Below, one piece after another: positions 26,001 to 37,307 of a DNA stretch of 64,000 bases (position 1 is its first letter; each line of letters starts with the position of its first letter). Made by a program: the position numbers and the translations under genes. Under the pieces are notes generated by a model. The model made no database searches and was not told the DNA's origin. It saw only the letters and a list, made by a program, of their open reading frames with translations. Source of the stretch: Anadara kagoshimensis (lineage: Eukaryota; Mollusca; Bivalvia; Arcoida; Arcidae); assembly GCA_021292105.1 (NCBI GenBank), contig CM037867.1, positions 43,229,843 through 43,293,842 on the forward strand, written 5' to 3'.

Positions 26001-29000
26001 GACCAGTTCTATATTTACTGATTTAGTGACCACTGGTATGAATAGTAAGTATCTAAGTGGACATCAGAAATACAGACATACCCTACACACACCCAGCTTC
26101 ACTGACGTTCTCTATTTACTGATTTAGTGACCACTGTATGAATAGTAAGTATCTAAGTGGACATCAGAATACAGACATAGCCTACACACACCCGGCTTCA
26201 CTGACCAGTTTCTCTATTTACTGATTTAGTGACCACTGGTATGAATAGTAAGTATCTAAGTGGACATCAGAAATACAGACATACCCTACACACACCCGGC
26301 TTCACTGACCAGTTCTCTATTTACTGATTTAGTGACCACTGGTATGAATAGTAAGTATCTAAGTGGACATCAGAAATACAGACATACCCTACACACATCC
26401 AGCTTCACTGACCAGTTCTCTATTTACTGATTTAGTGACCACTCAGGTATGAATAGTAAGTATCTAAGTGGACATCAGAAATACAGACATACCCTACACA
26501 CATCCAGCTTCACTGACCAGTTCTCTATTTACTGATTTAGTGACCACTGGTATGAATAGTAAGTATATAAGTGGACATCAGAAATACAGACATACCCTAC
26601 ACACCCAGCTTCACTGACCAGTTCTATATTTACTGATTTAGTGACCACTGGTATGAATAGTAAGTATCTAAGTGGACATCAGAAATACAGACATACCCTA
26701 CACACCCAGCTTCACTGACCAGTTCTATATTTACTGATTTAGTGACCACTGGTATGAATAGTAAGTATCTAAGTGGACATCAGAAATACAGACATACCCT
26801 ACACACATCCAGCTTCACTGACCAGTTCTCTATTTACGGATTTAGTGACCACTGGTATGAATAGTAAGTATCTAAGTGGACATCAGAAATACAGACATAC
26901 CCTACACACACCAAGCTTCACTGACCAGTTCTCTATTTACGGATTTAGTGACCACTGGTATGAATAGTAAGTATCTAAGTGGACATCAAATACAGACATA
27001 CCCTACACACAATCTTCACTGACCAGTTCTCTATTTACGGATTTAGTGACCACTGGTATGAATAGTAAGTATCTAAGTGGACATCAGAAATACAGACATA
27101 CCTACACACACCAGTCTTCACTGACCAGTTCTCTATTTACGGATTTAGTGACCACTGGTATGAATAGTAAGTATCTAAGTGGACATCAGAAATACAGACA
27201 TACCCTACACACACCCGGCTTCACTGACCAGTTCTCTATCTACTGATTTAGTGACCACTGGTATGAATAGTAAGTATCTAAGTGGACATCAGAAATACAG
27301 ACATACCCTACACACACCCGGCTTCACTGACCAGTTCTCTATTTACTGATTTAGTGACCACTGGTATGAATAGTAAGTATCTAAGTGGACATCAGAAATA
27401 CAGACATACCCTACACACACCCAGCTTCACTGACCAGTTCTCTATTTACTGATTTAGTGACCACTGGTATGAATAGTAAGTATCTAAGTGGACATCAGAA
27501 ATACAGACATACCCTACACACACCAATCTTCACTGACCAGTTCTCTATTTACTGATTTAGTGACCACTGGTATGAATAGTAAGTATCTAAGTGGACATCA
27601 GAAATACAGACATACCCTACACACCCAGCTTCACTGACCAGTTCTCTATGTACTGATTTAGTGACCACTGGTATGAATAGTAAGTATCTAAGTGGACATC
27701 AGAAATACAGACATACCCTACACACACCCAGCTTCACTGACCAGTTCTCTATTTACGGATTTAGTGACCACTGGTACGAATAGTAAGTATCTAAGTGGAC
27801 ATCATAAATACAGACATACCCTACACACACCCAGCTTCGCTGACCAGTTCTCTATTTACTGATTTAGTGACCACTGGTATGAATAGTAAGTATCTAAGTG
27901 GACATCAGAAATACAGACATAGCCTACACACACCAAGCTTCACTGACCAGTTCTATATTTACTGATTTAGTGACCACTGGTATGAATAGTAAGTATCTAA
28001 GTGGACATCAGAAATACAGACATACCCTACACACACCAAGCTTCACTGACCAGTTCTATATTTACTGATTTAGTGACCACTGGTATGAATAGTAAGTATC
28101 TAAGTGGACATCAGAAATACAGACATAGCCTACACACACCAAGCTTCACTGACCAGTTCTCTATTTACTGATTTAGTGACCACTGGTATGAATAGTAAGT
28201 ATCTAAGTGGACATCAGAAATACAGACATACCCTACACACACCAATCTTCACTGACCAGTTCTCTATTTACTGATTTAGTGACCACTGGTATGAATAGTA
28301 AGTATCTAAGTGGACATCAGAAATACAGACATACCCTACACACATCCAGCTTCACTGACCAGTTCTCTATTTACTGATTTATTGACCACTGGTATGAATA
28401 GTAAGTATCTAAGTGGACATCAGAAATACAGACATAGCCTACACACACCAAGCTTCACTGACCAGTTCTATATTTACTGATTTAGTGACCACTGGTATGA
28501 ATAGTAAGTATCTAAGTGGACATCAGAAATACAGACATACCCTACACACACCCAGCTTCACTGACCAGTTCTCTATTTACTGATTTAGTGACCACTGGTA
28601 TGAATAGTAAGTATCTAAGTGGACATCAGAAATACAGACATACCCTACACACACCCAGCTTCACTGACCAGTTCTCTATTTACTGATTTAGTGACCACTG
28701 GTATGAATAGTAAGTATCTAAGTGGACATCAGAAATACAGACATAGCCTACACACACCCGGCTTCACTGACCAGTTCTCTATTTACTGATTTAGTGACCA
28801 CTGGTATGAATAGTAAGTATCTAAGTGGACATCAGAAATACAGACATATCCTACACACACCCGGCTTCACTGACCAGTTCTCTATTTACTGATTTAGTGA
28901 CCACTGGTATGAATAGTAAGTATCTAAGTGGACATCAGGAAATACAGACATACCCTACACACACCAGGCTTCACTGACCAGTTCTCTATTTACTGATTTA

Positions 29001-32000
29001 GTGACCACTGGTATAAATAGTAAGTATCTAAGTGGACATCAGAAATACAGACATAGCCTACACACACCCGGCTTCACTGACCAGTTCTCTATTTACTGAT
29101 TTAGTGACCACTGGTATAAATAGTAAGTATCTAAGTGGACATCAGAAATACAGACATAGCCTACACACACCCGGCTTCACTGACCAGTTCTCTATTTACT
29201 GATTTAGTGACCACTGGTATAAATAGTTAGTATCTAAGTGAACATCAGAAATACAGACATACCCTACACACACCAGGCTTCACTGACCAGTTCTCTATTT
29301 ACTGATTTAGTGACCACTGGTATAAATAGTAAGTATCTAAGTGGACATCAGAAATACAGACATACCCTACACACACCAGGCTTCACTGACCAGTTCTCTA
29401 TTTACTGATTTAGTGACCACTGGTATAAATAGTAAGTATCTAAGTGGACATCAGAAATACAGACATAGCCTACACACACCCGGCTTCACTGACCAGTTCT
29501 CTATTTACTGATTTAGTGACCACTGGTATAAATAGTTAGTATCTAAGTGAACATCAGAAATACAGACATACCCTACACACACCCGGCTTCACTGACCAGT
29601 TCTCTATTTACTGATTTAGTGACCACTGGTATGAATAGTAAGTATCTAAGTGGACATCAGAAATACAGACATACCCTACACACATCCAGCTTCACTGACC
29701 AGTTCTCTATTTACTGATTTAGTGACCACTGGTATGAATAGTAAGTATCTAAGTGGACATCAGAAATACAGACATACCCTACACACACCCAGCTTCACTG
29801 ACCAGTTCTCTATTTACTGATTTAGTGACCACTGGTATGAATAGTAAGTATCTAAGTGGACATCAGAAATACAGACATAGCCTACACACACCAAGCTTCA
29901 CTGACCAGTTCTATATTTACTGATTTAGTGACCACTGGTATGAATAGTAAGTATCTAAGTGGACATCAGAAATACAGACATACCCTACACACACCAAGCT
30001 TCACTGACCAGTTCTATATTTACTGATTTAGTGACCACTGGTATGAATAGTAAGTATCTAAGTGGACATCAGAAATACAGACATAGCCTACACACACCAA
30101 TCTTCACTGACCAGTTCTCTATTTACTGATTTAGTGACCACTGGTATGAATAGTAAGTATCTAAGTGGACATCAGAAATACAGACATACCCTACACACAC
30201 CAATCTTCACTGACCAGTTCTCTATTTACTGATTTAGTGACCACTGGTATGAATAGTAAGTATCTAAGTGGACATCAGAAATACAGACATACCCTACACA
30301 CATCCAGCTTCACTGACCAGTTCTCTATTTACTGATTTATTGACCACTGGTATGAATAGTAAGTATCTAAGTGGACATCAGAAATACAGACATAGCCTAC
30401 ACACACCAAGCTTCACTGACCAGTTCTATATTTACTGATTTAGTGACCACTGGTATGAATAGTAAGTATCTAAGTGGACATCAGAAATACAGACATACCC
30501 TACACACACCAGCTTCACTGACCAGTTCTCTATTTACTGATTTAGTGACCACTGGTATGAATAGTAAGTATCTAAGTGGACATCAGAAATACAGACATAG
30601 CCTACACACACCCGGCTTCACTGACCAGTTCTCTATTTACTGATTTAGTGACCACTGGTATGAATAGTAAGTATCTAAGTGGACATCAGAAATACAGACA
30701 TATCCTACACACACCCGGCTTCACTGACCAGTTCTCTATTTACTGATTTAGTGACCACTGGTATGAATAGTAAGTATCTAAGTGGACATCAGAAATACAG
30801 ACATACCCTACACACACCAGGCTTCACTGACCAGTTCTCTATTTACTGATTTAGTGACCACTGGTATAAATAGTAAGTATCTAAGTGGACATCAGAAATA
30901 CAGACATAGCCTACACACACCCGGCTTCACTGACCAGTTCTCTATTTACTGATTTAGTGACCACTGGTATAAATAGTAAGTATCTAAGTGGACATCAGAA
31001 ATACAGACATAGCCTACACACATCCGGCTTCACTGACAAGTTCTCTATTTACTGATTTAGTGACCACTGGTATAAATAGTTAGTATCTAAGTGAACATCA
31101 GAAATACAGACATACCCTACACACACCAGGCTTCACTGACCAGTTCTCTATTTACTGATTTAGTGACCACTGGTATAAATAGTAAGTATCTAAGTGGACA
31201 TCAGAAATACAGACATACCCTACACACACCAGGCTTCACTGACCAGTTCTCTATTTACTGATTTAGTGACCACTGGTATAAATAGTAAGTATCTAAGTGG
31301 ACATCAGAAATACAGACATAGCCTACACACACCCGGCTTCACTGACCAGTTCTCTATTTACTGATTTAGTGACCACTGGTATAAATAGTTAGTATCTAAG
31401 TGAACATCAGAAATACAGACATACCCTACACACACCCGGCTTCACTGACTAGTTCTCTATTTACTGATTTAGTGACCACTGGTATGAATAGTTAGTATCT
31501 AAGTGGACATCAGAAATACAGACATACCCTACACACATCCAGCTTCACTGACCAGTTCTCTATGTACTGATTTAGTGACCACTGGTATAAATAGTAAGTA
31601 TCTAAGTGGACATCAGAAATACAGACATACCCTACACACATCCAGCTTCACTGACCAGTTCTCTATTTACTGATTTAGTGACCACTGGTATGAATAGTAA
31701 GTATCTAAGTGGACATCAGAAATACAGACATACCCTACACACACCCAGCTTCACTGACCAGTTCTCTATTTACTGATTTAATGACCACTGGTATGAATAG
31801 TAAGTATCTAAGTGGACATCAGAAATACAGACTTACCCTACACACACCCGGCTTCACTGACCAGTTCTATATTTACTGATTTAGTGACCACTGGTATAAA
31901 TAGTAAGTATCTAAGTGGACATCAGAAATACAGACATACCCTACACACACCAAGCTTCACTGACCAGTTCTCTATTTACTGATTTAGTGACCACTGGTAT

Positions 32001-32644
32001 GAATAGTAAGTATCTAAGTGGACATCAGAAATACAGACATACCCTACACACACCCAGCTTCACTGACCAGTTCTCTATTTACTGATTTAATGACCACTGG
32101 TATGAATAGTAAGTATCTAAGTGGACATCAGAAATACAGACATACCCTACACACACCCAGCTTCACTGACCAGTTCTCTATTTACTGATTTAATGACCAC
32201 TGGTATGAATAGTTAGTATCTAAGTGGACATCAGAAATACAGACATACCCTACACACACCAATCTTCACTGACCAGTTCTCTATTTACTGATTTAGTGAC
32301 CACTGGTATGAATAGTAAGTATCTAAGTGGACATCAGAAATACAGACATAGCCTACACACACCAATCTTCACTGACCAGTTCTCTATTTACTGATTTAGT
32401 GACCACTGGTATGAATAGTAAGTATCTAAGTGGACATCAGAAATACAGACATACCCTACATACACCCAGCTTCACTGACCAGTTCTCTATTTAGTGATTT
32501 AGTGACCACTGGTATGAATAGTAAGTATCTAAGTGGACATCAGAAATACAGACATACCCTACACACACCCAGCTTCACTGACCAGTTCTCTATTTACTGA
32601 TTTAGTGACCACTGGTATGAATAGTTAGTATCTAAGTGGACATT
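20003..32644 (+). repeat. Exon-edge minisatellite 2 (NIDO exon 3' end plus donor), ~120 copies
   Basis: A 12.6-kb array of a unit of about 103 bp. Each unit has GTAAGTATCTAAGTGGACAT, then CAGAAATACAG, a CCCTACACACACCC stretch, AGCTTCACTGACCAGTTC and TTTAGTGACCACTGGTATG. The first unit overlaps the coding end of NIDO exon 3 (TGGACAGAAATACAG in the exon against TGGACATCAGAAATACAG in the units). Nearly all units keep the GTAAGT donor; a few read GTTAGT. Units before about 26200 carry many single-base indels, while later units are clean. A block of about 18 units is duplicated with an offset of 1854 bp (e.g. variant CAGACATATCC at 28841 and 30695). Confidence 0.97.
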
Positions 32645-33208
32645 AGTTTTTAAGTGAACTCTAAAGTTCTAAAGTTGAACTGTTACCTTGATTTTCTCCA
32701 TGATTTCAGAATGGGATATATTGATATAAGTGAGAATATCTTGACAGGGTATCTTGACTCCATTCTATTCTCCCTAACAAGTGTTGACAGTGGAACTTGA
32801 CAACATGCTCTAAGTGAGTTATGAAGTTTACTTTGACCATCATTCAATGTCACAGTGACCAAAAATTAAAAAAATCATTTGAAAATCTTCTTGTCATGAA
32901 TCAAAACAATATAATTTGTTGATTCTGGTAATGAACAGAAGGTCACACCCGCAAAGCTTTGAAGAATAAGTTTTTAAAGTTTTTTTTTTGCTTTGACCTT
33001 TTTTCAAGGTCATATCGTCCTTGAATAGAAGACATATTAAACTTCTTGTCCTAAATCTTGTCTAGCTTTTCAGTTCATCATCTTTCCTTGTTTTAAAATC
33101 TGGTTTATTACTTGATAAACTAGGAAAAAAGGACAGTCACTTCTAAAAAAGAAATGATAAATCAAAACTTTGGTTAACACCAATCTTTTCTTATTTATGT
33201 AATTTCAG
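32645..33208. other. Intron remainder with SINE fragment
   Basis: Positions 32670-32770 resemble the core of the SINE family seen elsewhere in this window (GATATAAGTGAGAATATCTTGACAGG matches ATATAAGTGAAATATCTTGACTGG at 51178). The rest is AT-rich and anonymous up to the acceptor AATTTCAG at 33208. Confidence 0.6.
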
Positions 33209-33468
33209 AACAAGGTAAAGCTGGATTATGGATTTTCAGGATGGATTCCTGCTCCTCTGCCATCATAAACTATGATGTAATGTGTTACAATTGGTTGACA
33301 AATGTAGCAATCAAACAAAAAGATGAGGTGGAGTTTTTGAACACCAATTTAGTTAAATGTCCATGTAACAAGAAAGCTGTACAAGGAGATTTAAGGTTTA
33401 TAGTGGATTCCAGCAATAATGGATGTTATTATACACAGTTCTCACATCAGGGGCATTCTGGTGTCAGG
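33209..33468 (+). CDS. NIDO-AMOP linker and AMOP-domain exon 1
   Basis: The exon is 260 nt, phase 1 in and phase 0 out (AGG|GTATGT). It reads QGKAGLWIFRMDSCSS, then MCYNWLTNVAI, LVKCPCNKKAVQGDLRFIVD and NNGCYYTQF. 'G.PGLW.FRID' is the usual bridge after NIDO. 'C..W......CPC....A..D.RF......C' is the first half of AMOP, a Cys-rich module of extracellular adhesion and mucin proteins (MUC4, SUSD2). Its cysteines pair with those of the next exon (35315). Confidence 0.93.
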
Positions 33469-34430
33469 GTATGTGACAAATATATACTTTTTGGTCATTA
33501 ACAGCATAGAGGTAATACCGGTACCAGAAAAATAATTTTCCCATCAGTAGGGCTTGGCAGTGTACCATGTGATATCCTATAATGTTTCTGTGAAAATTCA
33601 TTTCTTTACGTTCTATGAATTTTTAAATTTACTTTCGGAGCTTATTCATTTTTATCGTATACGAAGATTTTCACTCGTGATTGAATATTTTCACGGGTGG
33701 TTGATTCCGTGTTGTATATTACTGCACTCTTTTCTGGGTAGGGTATATAAGTAACACGAGTGTTTTTAAGTTATTCGAACCGGTTGCAAGCTGAGAGTAT
33801 GTCTCACTCTGATTCAGATAGGGAATCCAGGTGTGGAAAAAGGGGGCAAAAACCCACCCTGCCCTTTCCCCTTTATTATTTTTTCCCTTGTACTCTATAT
33901 GTACCATACTTTAAATATTTTAAACAAATGTTTCTTTAATATTATATAATCATGTTTGTGGATATATAAATATATAAAGAGCTTGCAACTAGGCATCCTA
34001 TTTTAATTGTTTGTCTTTTATTTGCATAGTTAGTCAAGAAAATATTTATTTTCGGATGAACGGAGAAAATAACAGTTATTCTCATTAACCACGGAATCGA
34101 TTAATTTTAGGTTTTCCTGTAAAAATGACATTACTTCGGGAAATTTTGACATAAATGTTTTTCCAAAATGTTCTGCACAAATGTTTAGTAGCATTGATCA
34201 AGTGGTACAGCAGCGAACTCCATCGCCTTGCTTAAAGATTGATCCTGTCCCTTTTAGGTGTTAAACGGACACTCTATCATCAGACTAAAAGATCTGATCC
34301 AGAAAGTCTGACATGATGTTACATATACTATAAATGTATCAATGTAGGCATGTCAAAGTTTTAGAGCAAATAATAATTTGTGTAAATTTATTTGGACTTG
34401 AATTAGCTAAATTCTCGTGAATAACCTTGT
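33469..34430. other. Intron, no gene seen
   Basis: No coding module. The stretch has a CACTCGTG / CACGGGTGG pair near 33675-33700, a TATATAA stretch at 33743 and an AT-rich middle. Short open frames here show no recognisable protein and no splice logic. Confidence 0.6.
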
Positions 34431-34770
34431 GCACTATGACCTTACATCTCAATATCCTGTCCTCTCCACATCTTCCATGTCTATGGATAGATGTTGAACA
34501 AACTCGGAACAAATGTAAACCAACAAGAGATGATGTGTTAAATTACAAATTTAGGTTCACAGGTCTAAGATCATGATCCAATGACAAATCCTCTATTAGG
34601 ATATAACTTATAAGTCGGCTTCACAAACAGTTTTAGTTCATCACCTTACATCTCAGTATTGTGTCCAATCCATATCTTTCTTGTCTGTGGATGGATTTTA
34701 ATCAAACTTGGCACAAATGTAAACCAACATGCATCAAAGTTTTACTTTGCTTTTAGGTGCATAGGTCAAA
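34431..34770 (+). repeat. Dispersed molluscan repeat, two tandem copies
   Basis: Two related units of about 200 bp (34435-34635 and 34640-34770 interrupted) share CCTTACATCTCA, TCTTCCATGTCTATGGATAG, CACAAATGTAAACCAACA and AGGTCTAAGATCATGATCC-type phrases. The same family recurs at 50085-50440. The second unit is split by the MITE at 34771-35214 and resumes at 35215. Such 'calcium-free', ORF-less units built around 'GTCCACTCCATATCTTCCATG' are widespread in bivalve genomes; the name of the family is not certain. Confidence 0.7.
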
Positions 34771-35214
34771 CAGGGTTCGTACAGGCCTGGAAAAGTTCTT
34801 AAATTTTAAGGTTTGCTCTAAAAAGACCCTTAAAACATGCCTGACCCTAAAAAGCCCTTGAATTTATCCTGAAGGCCCTAAAAAGCCCTTGAATGTGGAC
34901 AGTTGGGTGTGTGTATTTGGATATCAAGTGGTTGCAAATAGACTGATGTAAATAAATAAATATTTATTAATAAGTTACTTGAAAGGAGCATTTAAAGCTA
35001 CCTGGCCCTTCCAAATGCCCAACTTCAACCTTATCCACTTCACATGTTGCTACTATGGACATGTAAGTAATTGTTTTATTGATTTAATTGCCTTTGCATC
35101 AGTATTGTTTTTGCTTCAATTGTTTCTCTGATTAGGCCTTAAACTTGCAAATAAGACCCTGAAAAGACCCTAAAAAGTCTTAAATTTGGAGTCCAAATGT
35201 CTGTATGAACCCTG
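34771..35214. mobile_element. 444-bp MITE with terminal inverted repeats
   Basis: It begins CAGGGTTCGTACAGGCCTGG and ends CTGTATGAACCCTG, i.e. terminal inverted repeats of at least 14 bp with degenerate inner continuations (AAAAGTTCTTAAATTT against AAAAAGTCTTAAATTT). The interior repeats AAAAAG(A/C)CCTT phrases. It is flanked by the direct repeat GTCAAA on both sides. Removing it restores the dispersed repeat (AGGTCAAAGATCATGATCC), matching the sister copy near 34560. It is non-coding. The superfamily is unproved: TIR CAGGG would suit hAT, but hAT elements make 8-bp duplications. Confidence 0.88.
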
Positions 35215-35290
35215 GTCAAAGATCATGATCCAATGACAAATCCTCTCTGAAGGTATAAGTCAGCTTCTCAGACAGCTCTAGTTGTAAATA
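35215..35290 (+). repeat. Right part of dispersed repeat interrupted by the MITE
   Basis: GATCATGATCCAATGACAAA and TCCTCT, then TATAAGTC.GCTTC, match 34568-34625 closely. It ends about 25 bp before the acceptor of the next exon, so this repeat forms most of the 3' end of the intron. Confidence 0.8.
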
Positions 35291-35314
35291 TAATTTTAAC
35301 TTTATATTTAACAG

Positions 35315-35528
35315 AAGTGTTGTTATTCTCCATTGACCTCTGGACTTTTGATATCGGCACCTGATTCCGGCTACATTCAGCTGTATAGTTCAAAGTTCAA
35401 TGCCAGTCAACATCAACAACAGGACATCATACCCTACGAATCATGTTGTATACACAGCAGTTTGTGTGATTTATTTTATGCCCAGCGACCAACAGATGAC
35501 TGCAAAGGATACAGACCAGCTGAAATAG
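35315..35528 (+). CDS. AMOP-domain exon 2
   Basis: The exon is 214 nt, phase 0 in and phase 1 out (ATAG|GTAAAT). It opens KCCYSPLTSGLLISAPDSG and closes ESCCIHSSLCDLFYAQRPTD, then CKGYRPAEIG. The 'CCY..', 'CC.....C..(F)Y..RP...C..Y.P' pattern is the classical second half of AMOP. Cysteine spacing is complete, so AMOP is intact over the two exons. Confidence 0.95.
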
Positions 35529-35570
35529 GTAAATATATAAATGAATTCCACACATTCCTCTGTCCCTCCC

Positions 35571-35780
35571 TTTCTTTAACCATCAATCTGTCTGTCCATC
35601 CCTTCTTCCCTCCATCTATTCACCCATTCATTCACCCATCAATCTATCCATCTATATTCACTCATCCATCCATTCATCAACTGTCCATCCATCCATCCAT
35701 CCATCCATCCATCCATCCATCCATCCATCAATCAACTGTCCATCCATCCATTCACCCATCCATTTATTCATGCATCCAGC
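35571..35780. repeat. (CCAT)n microsatellite, degenerate
   Basis: Tetranucleotide CCAT/CATC runs, with a perfect core at about 35688-35729 and imperfect CCATTCATTCACC flanks. It starts some 40 bases into the intron after the AMOP exon. Confidence 0.95.
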
Positions 35781-35891
35781 AACTGTCCATCCACTGTCCA
35801 ACTTATCTGTCCTTTCATCACTCCATCTGCAGACAATTATTTAAAGAGTTCAGTTTATACAGTTTATACATGTATGTGTTTATTTTTGTAG

Positions 35892-36180
35892 GTTCCTGTT
35901 TTGGTGACCCACACATACGTACCTATGATGGTCTGAAGTACACTTATAACGGATTAGGAGAGTATATTTATTATTAATAAGAAATAACAGTCAACAGATA
36001 CTGAACATACAGGCCCGTACAGCCCAGGCTCAAGATAAACTTGGCAGGCTTGTCAATGCTACAGTTTTTTCTGGTTTTGCTGCAAGGGAAATCAATGGTG
36101 GATTTTTTCAAGTGGAAATTAATCTTAACAAGACTGGTTGCACTTATATAAAAAATTAATGATGTAACATATGAAACAGT
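35892..36180 (+). CDS. VWD-domain exon 1, reading frame broken twice
   Basis: After TTTTTGTAG it opens in phase 1 with SCFGDPHIRTYDGLKYTYNG, the hallmark start of a von Willebrand D module. The frame then fails near 35960. A second frame continues as IQARTAQAQDKLGRLVNATV and FSGFAAREINGG. It fails again near 36155, and a third frame reads INDVTYETVIVK. All pieces are in the right order for one VWD exon, and 30 nt between frames is too short for an intron. So these are indels: consensus error or an allele that is truly damaged. The donor is not settled (GTTATA or GTAAAA near 36177-36187). VWD modules in this family normally carry a GD|PH cleavage site, and GDPH is present. Confidence 0.85.
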
Positions 36181-36577
36181 TATAGTAAAACTAGATTGCA
36201 GAAATTATTGGATGCATCCCGTCGCAATATTTTACTAGATTCCGAAATATATTTCGAAAATTTATTCCAAATGTGCATATGTAATCAAATGCATTACCCG
36301 TTTCAGAATACATGTCTCACTAAAACAGATATATTTCTTTCACATTCATTTACCAGGCGCACTATTTCCATGCATACTTATTTCAAACCATTTCATAGTA
36401 AAGAAGCCCGATCTTGGCAGAAAGCAATAGCAATGTACGTTTTCACTGTCGTGAACGCCGTACAAAAAAATTGGATTTGATGATAAGTGGTTGATAATAT
36501 TTTGATGTTCTCGAGAACCAAAACTGTGAACAGCAGCCTAAGGGGAGCAATAACTTCTGTGTTCTATATCCACAATC
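36181..36577. other. Intron, no gene seen
   Basis: A short open frame from 36196 shows no recognisable domain, and its codon order does not continue the VWD. The stretch is anonymous. Confidence 0.6.
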
Positions 36578-36735
36578 AGGGCCTTGGTGGCTAAGTGTCA
36601 GTTGGTCAGTTCACTTATGGAAAGTCGGTGGATTTTTCTGTAGGTATTCCAGCAACCTCCACCATCCCAAAACTGTCCACCTCGATAAGCAAAAGAATCT
36701 TGACTGGGGCATAAAAATCATTATTCAATCCACTT
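36578..36735 (+). mobile_element. Degraded SINE (tRNA-headed, V-SINE-like core)
   Basis: The core phrases CAGTTCACTTATGGAAAGTC, GTATTCC.GCAACCTCCACC and AAAAGAATCTTGACTGGGGC follow the order seen in other copies in this window (41029, 51045). The head is poorly kept. In the molluscan V-SINE type the core is recognised by the 'GGTTTCCTCC' and 'TATAAGTGAAATATTCTTGA' phrases. Confidence 0.7.
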
Positions 36736-36880
36736 TTCTTCAGAACATGGAGTTAAAACTTTGATCAGAGTCTTATCATGAGATGCATTATAATGTATTC
36801 TTTTATATCTGTTAAAATTATTATAGAAATATAAGGAATATATACAGAATGAAATTCACAAATGCTTATATATATTTCAG

Positions 36881-37012
36881 GTTTACTAATCAAAGCTAAT
36901 GACCTTGATGTGACCTTGGACTTTTATAAATCTAGTAATTTTGAGTGTGACAAAACTGATTTGAAACTAAAGAGAACAGGTGTTAATGATTTAACAGTTA
37001 TATTTCCTACAG
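36881..37012 (+). CDS. VWD-domain exon 2
   Basis: The exon is 132 nt, phase 1 in and phase 1 out (ACAG|GTAAGT). It reads LLIKANDLDVTLDFYKSSNF, then CDKTDLKLKRTGVNDLTVIFPTG. This fits the mid-VWD strands ('D...L.L.....V.N....V.FPSG'). Between this exon and the broken 35892 exon the phase cannot be checked because of the upstream indels. Confidence 0.85.
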
Positions 37013-37307
37013 GTAAGTGTAAGATTTTCTACAAGTATGTAATATATCAATATTTACTACATTAATATCTTGATGTTTATTACAGTAAAACTGCATTATA
37101 ATGACCCTCTATAACATTGCCAACTCGCTTGGCTACAATGGTTTTTAAAAGTACCAAAATGTATTTCTTTTTCTTTATATGGCTTCCTACAATTTATCAC
37201 AAAACCCCATTACCATGATTATAACTCCCAAATTTGATGTAACAAATGGTGGTGATGAATCAATGGTTTACTGTATTCTATCACTATGGTAACCCTCACT
37301 GGGTGCA
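37013..37307. other. Intron, anonymous
   Basis: AT-rich with no element or gene recognised. The ATTATAATGACC and ATTACCATGATTATAA phrases suggest an old unidentified repeat. Confidence 0.5.

Noticed and set aside
19808-32644. Many 60-130-codon frames in array 2 (e.g. HTPASLTSSLFTDLVTTGMN repeats)
   Set aside because: They are products of the minisatellite unit in alternate phases. Only the exon-edge part has coding meaning, and stops and indels break each run.
33554-33907. Two overlapping small frames on opposite strands
   Set aside because: Short, AT-rich, no domain, no splice consistency with the gene around them.
36196-36480. 94-codon open frame after the VWD exon
   Set aside because: No known domain, and it does not continue VWD in order or phase. 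Likely chance frame in intron.
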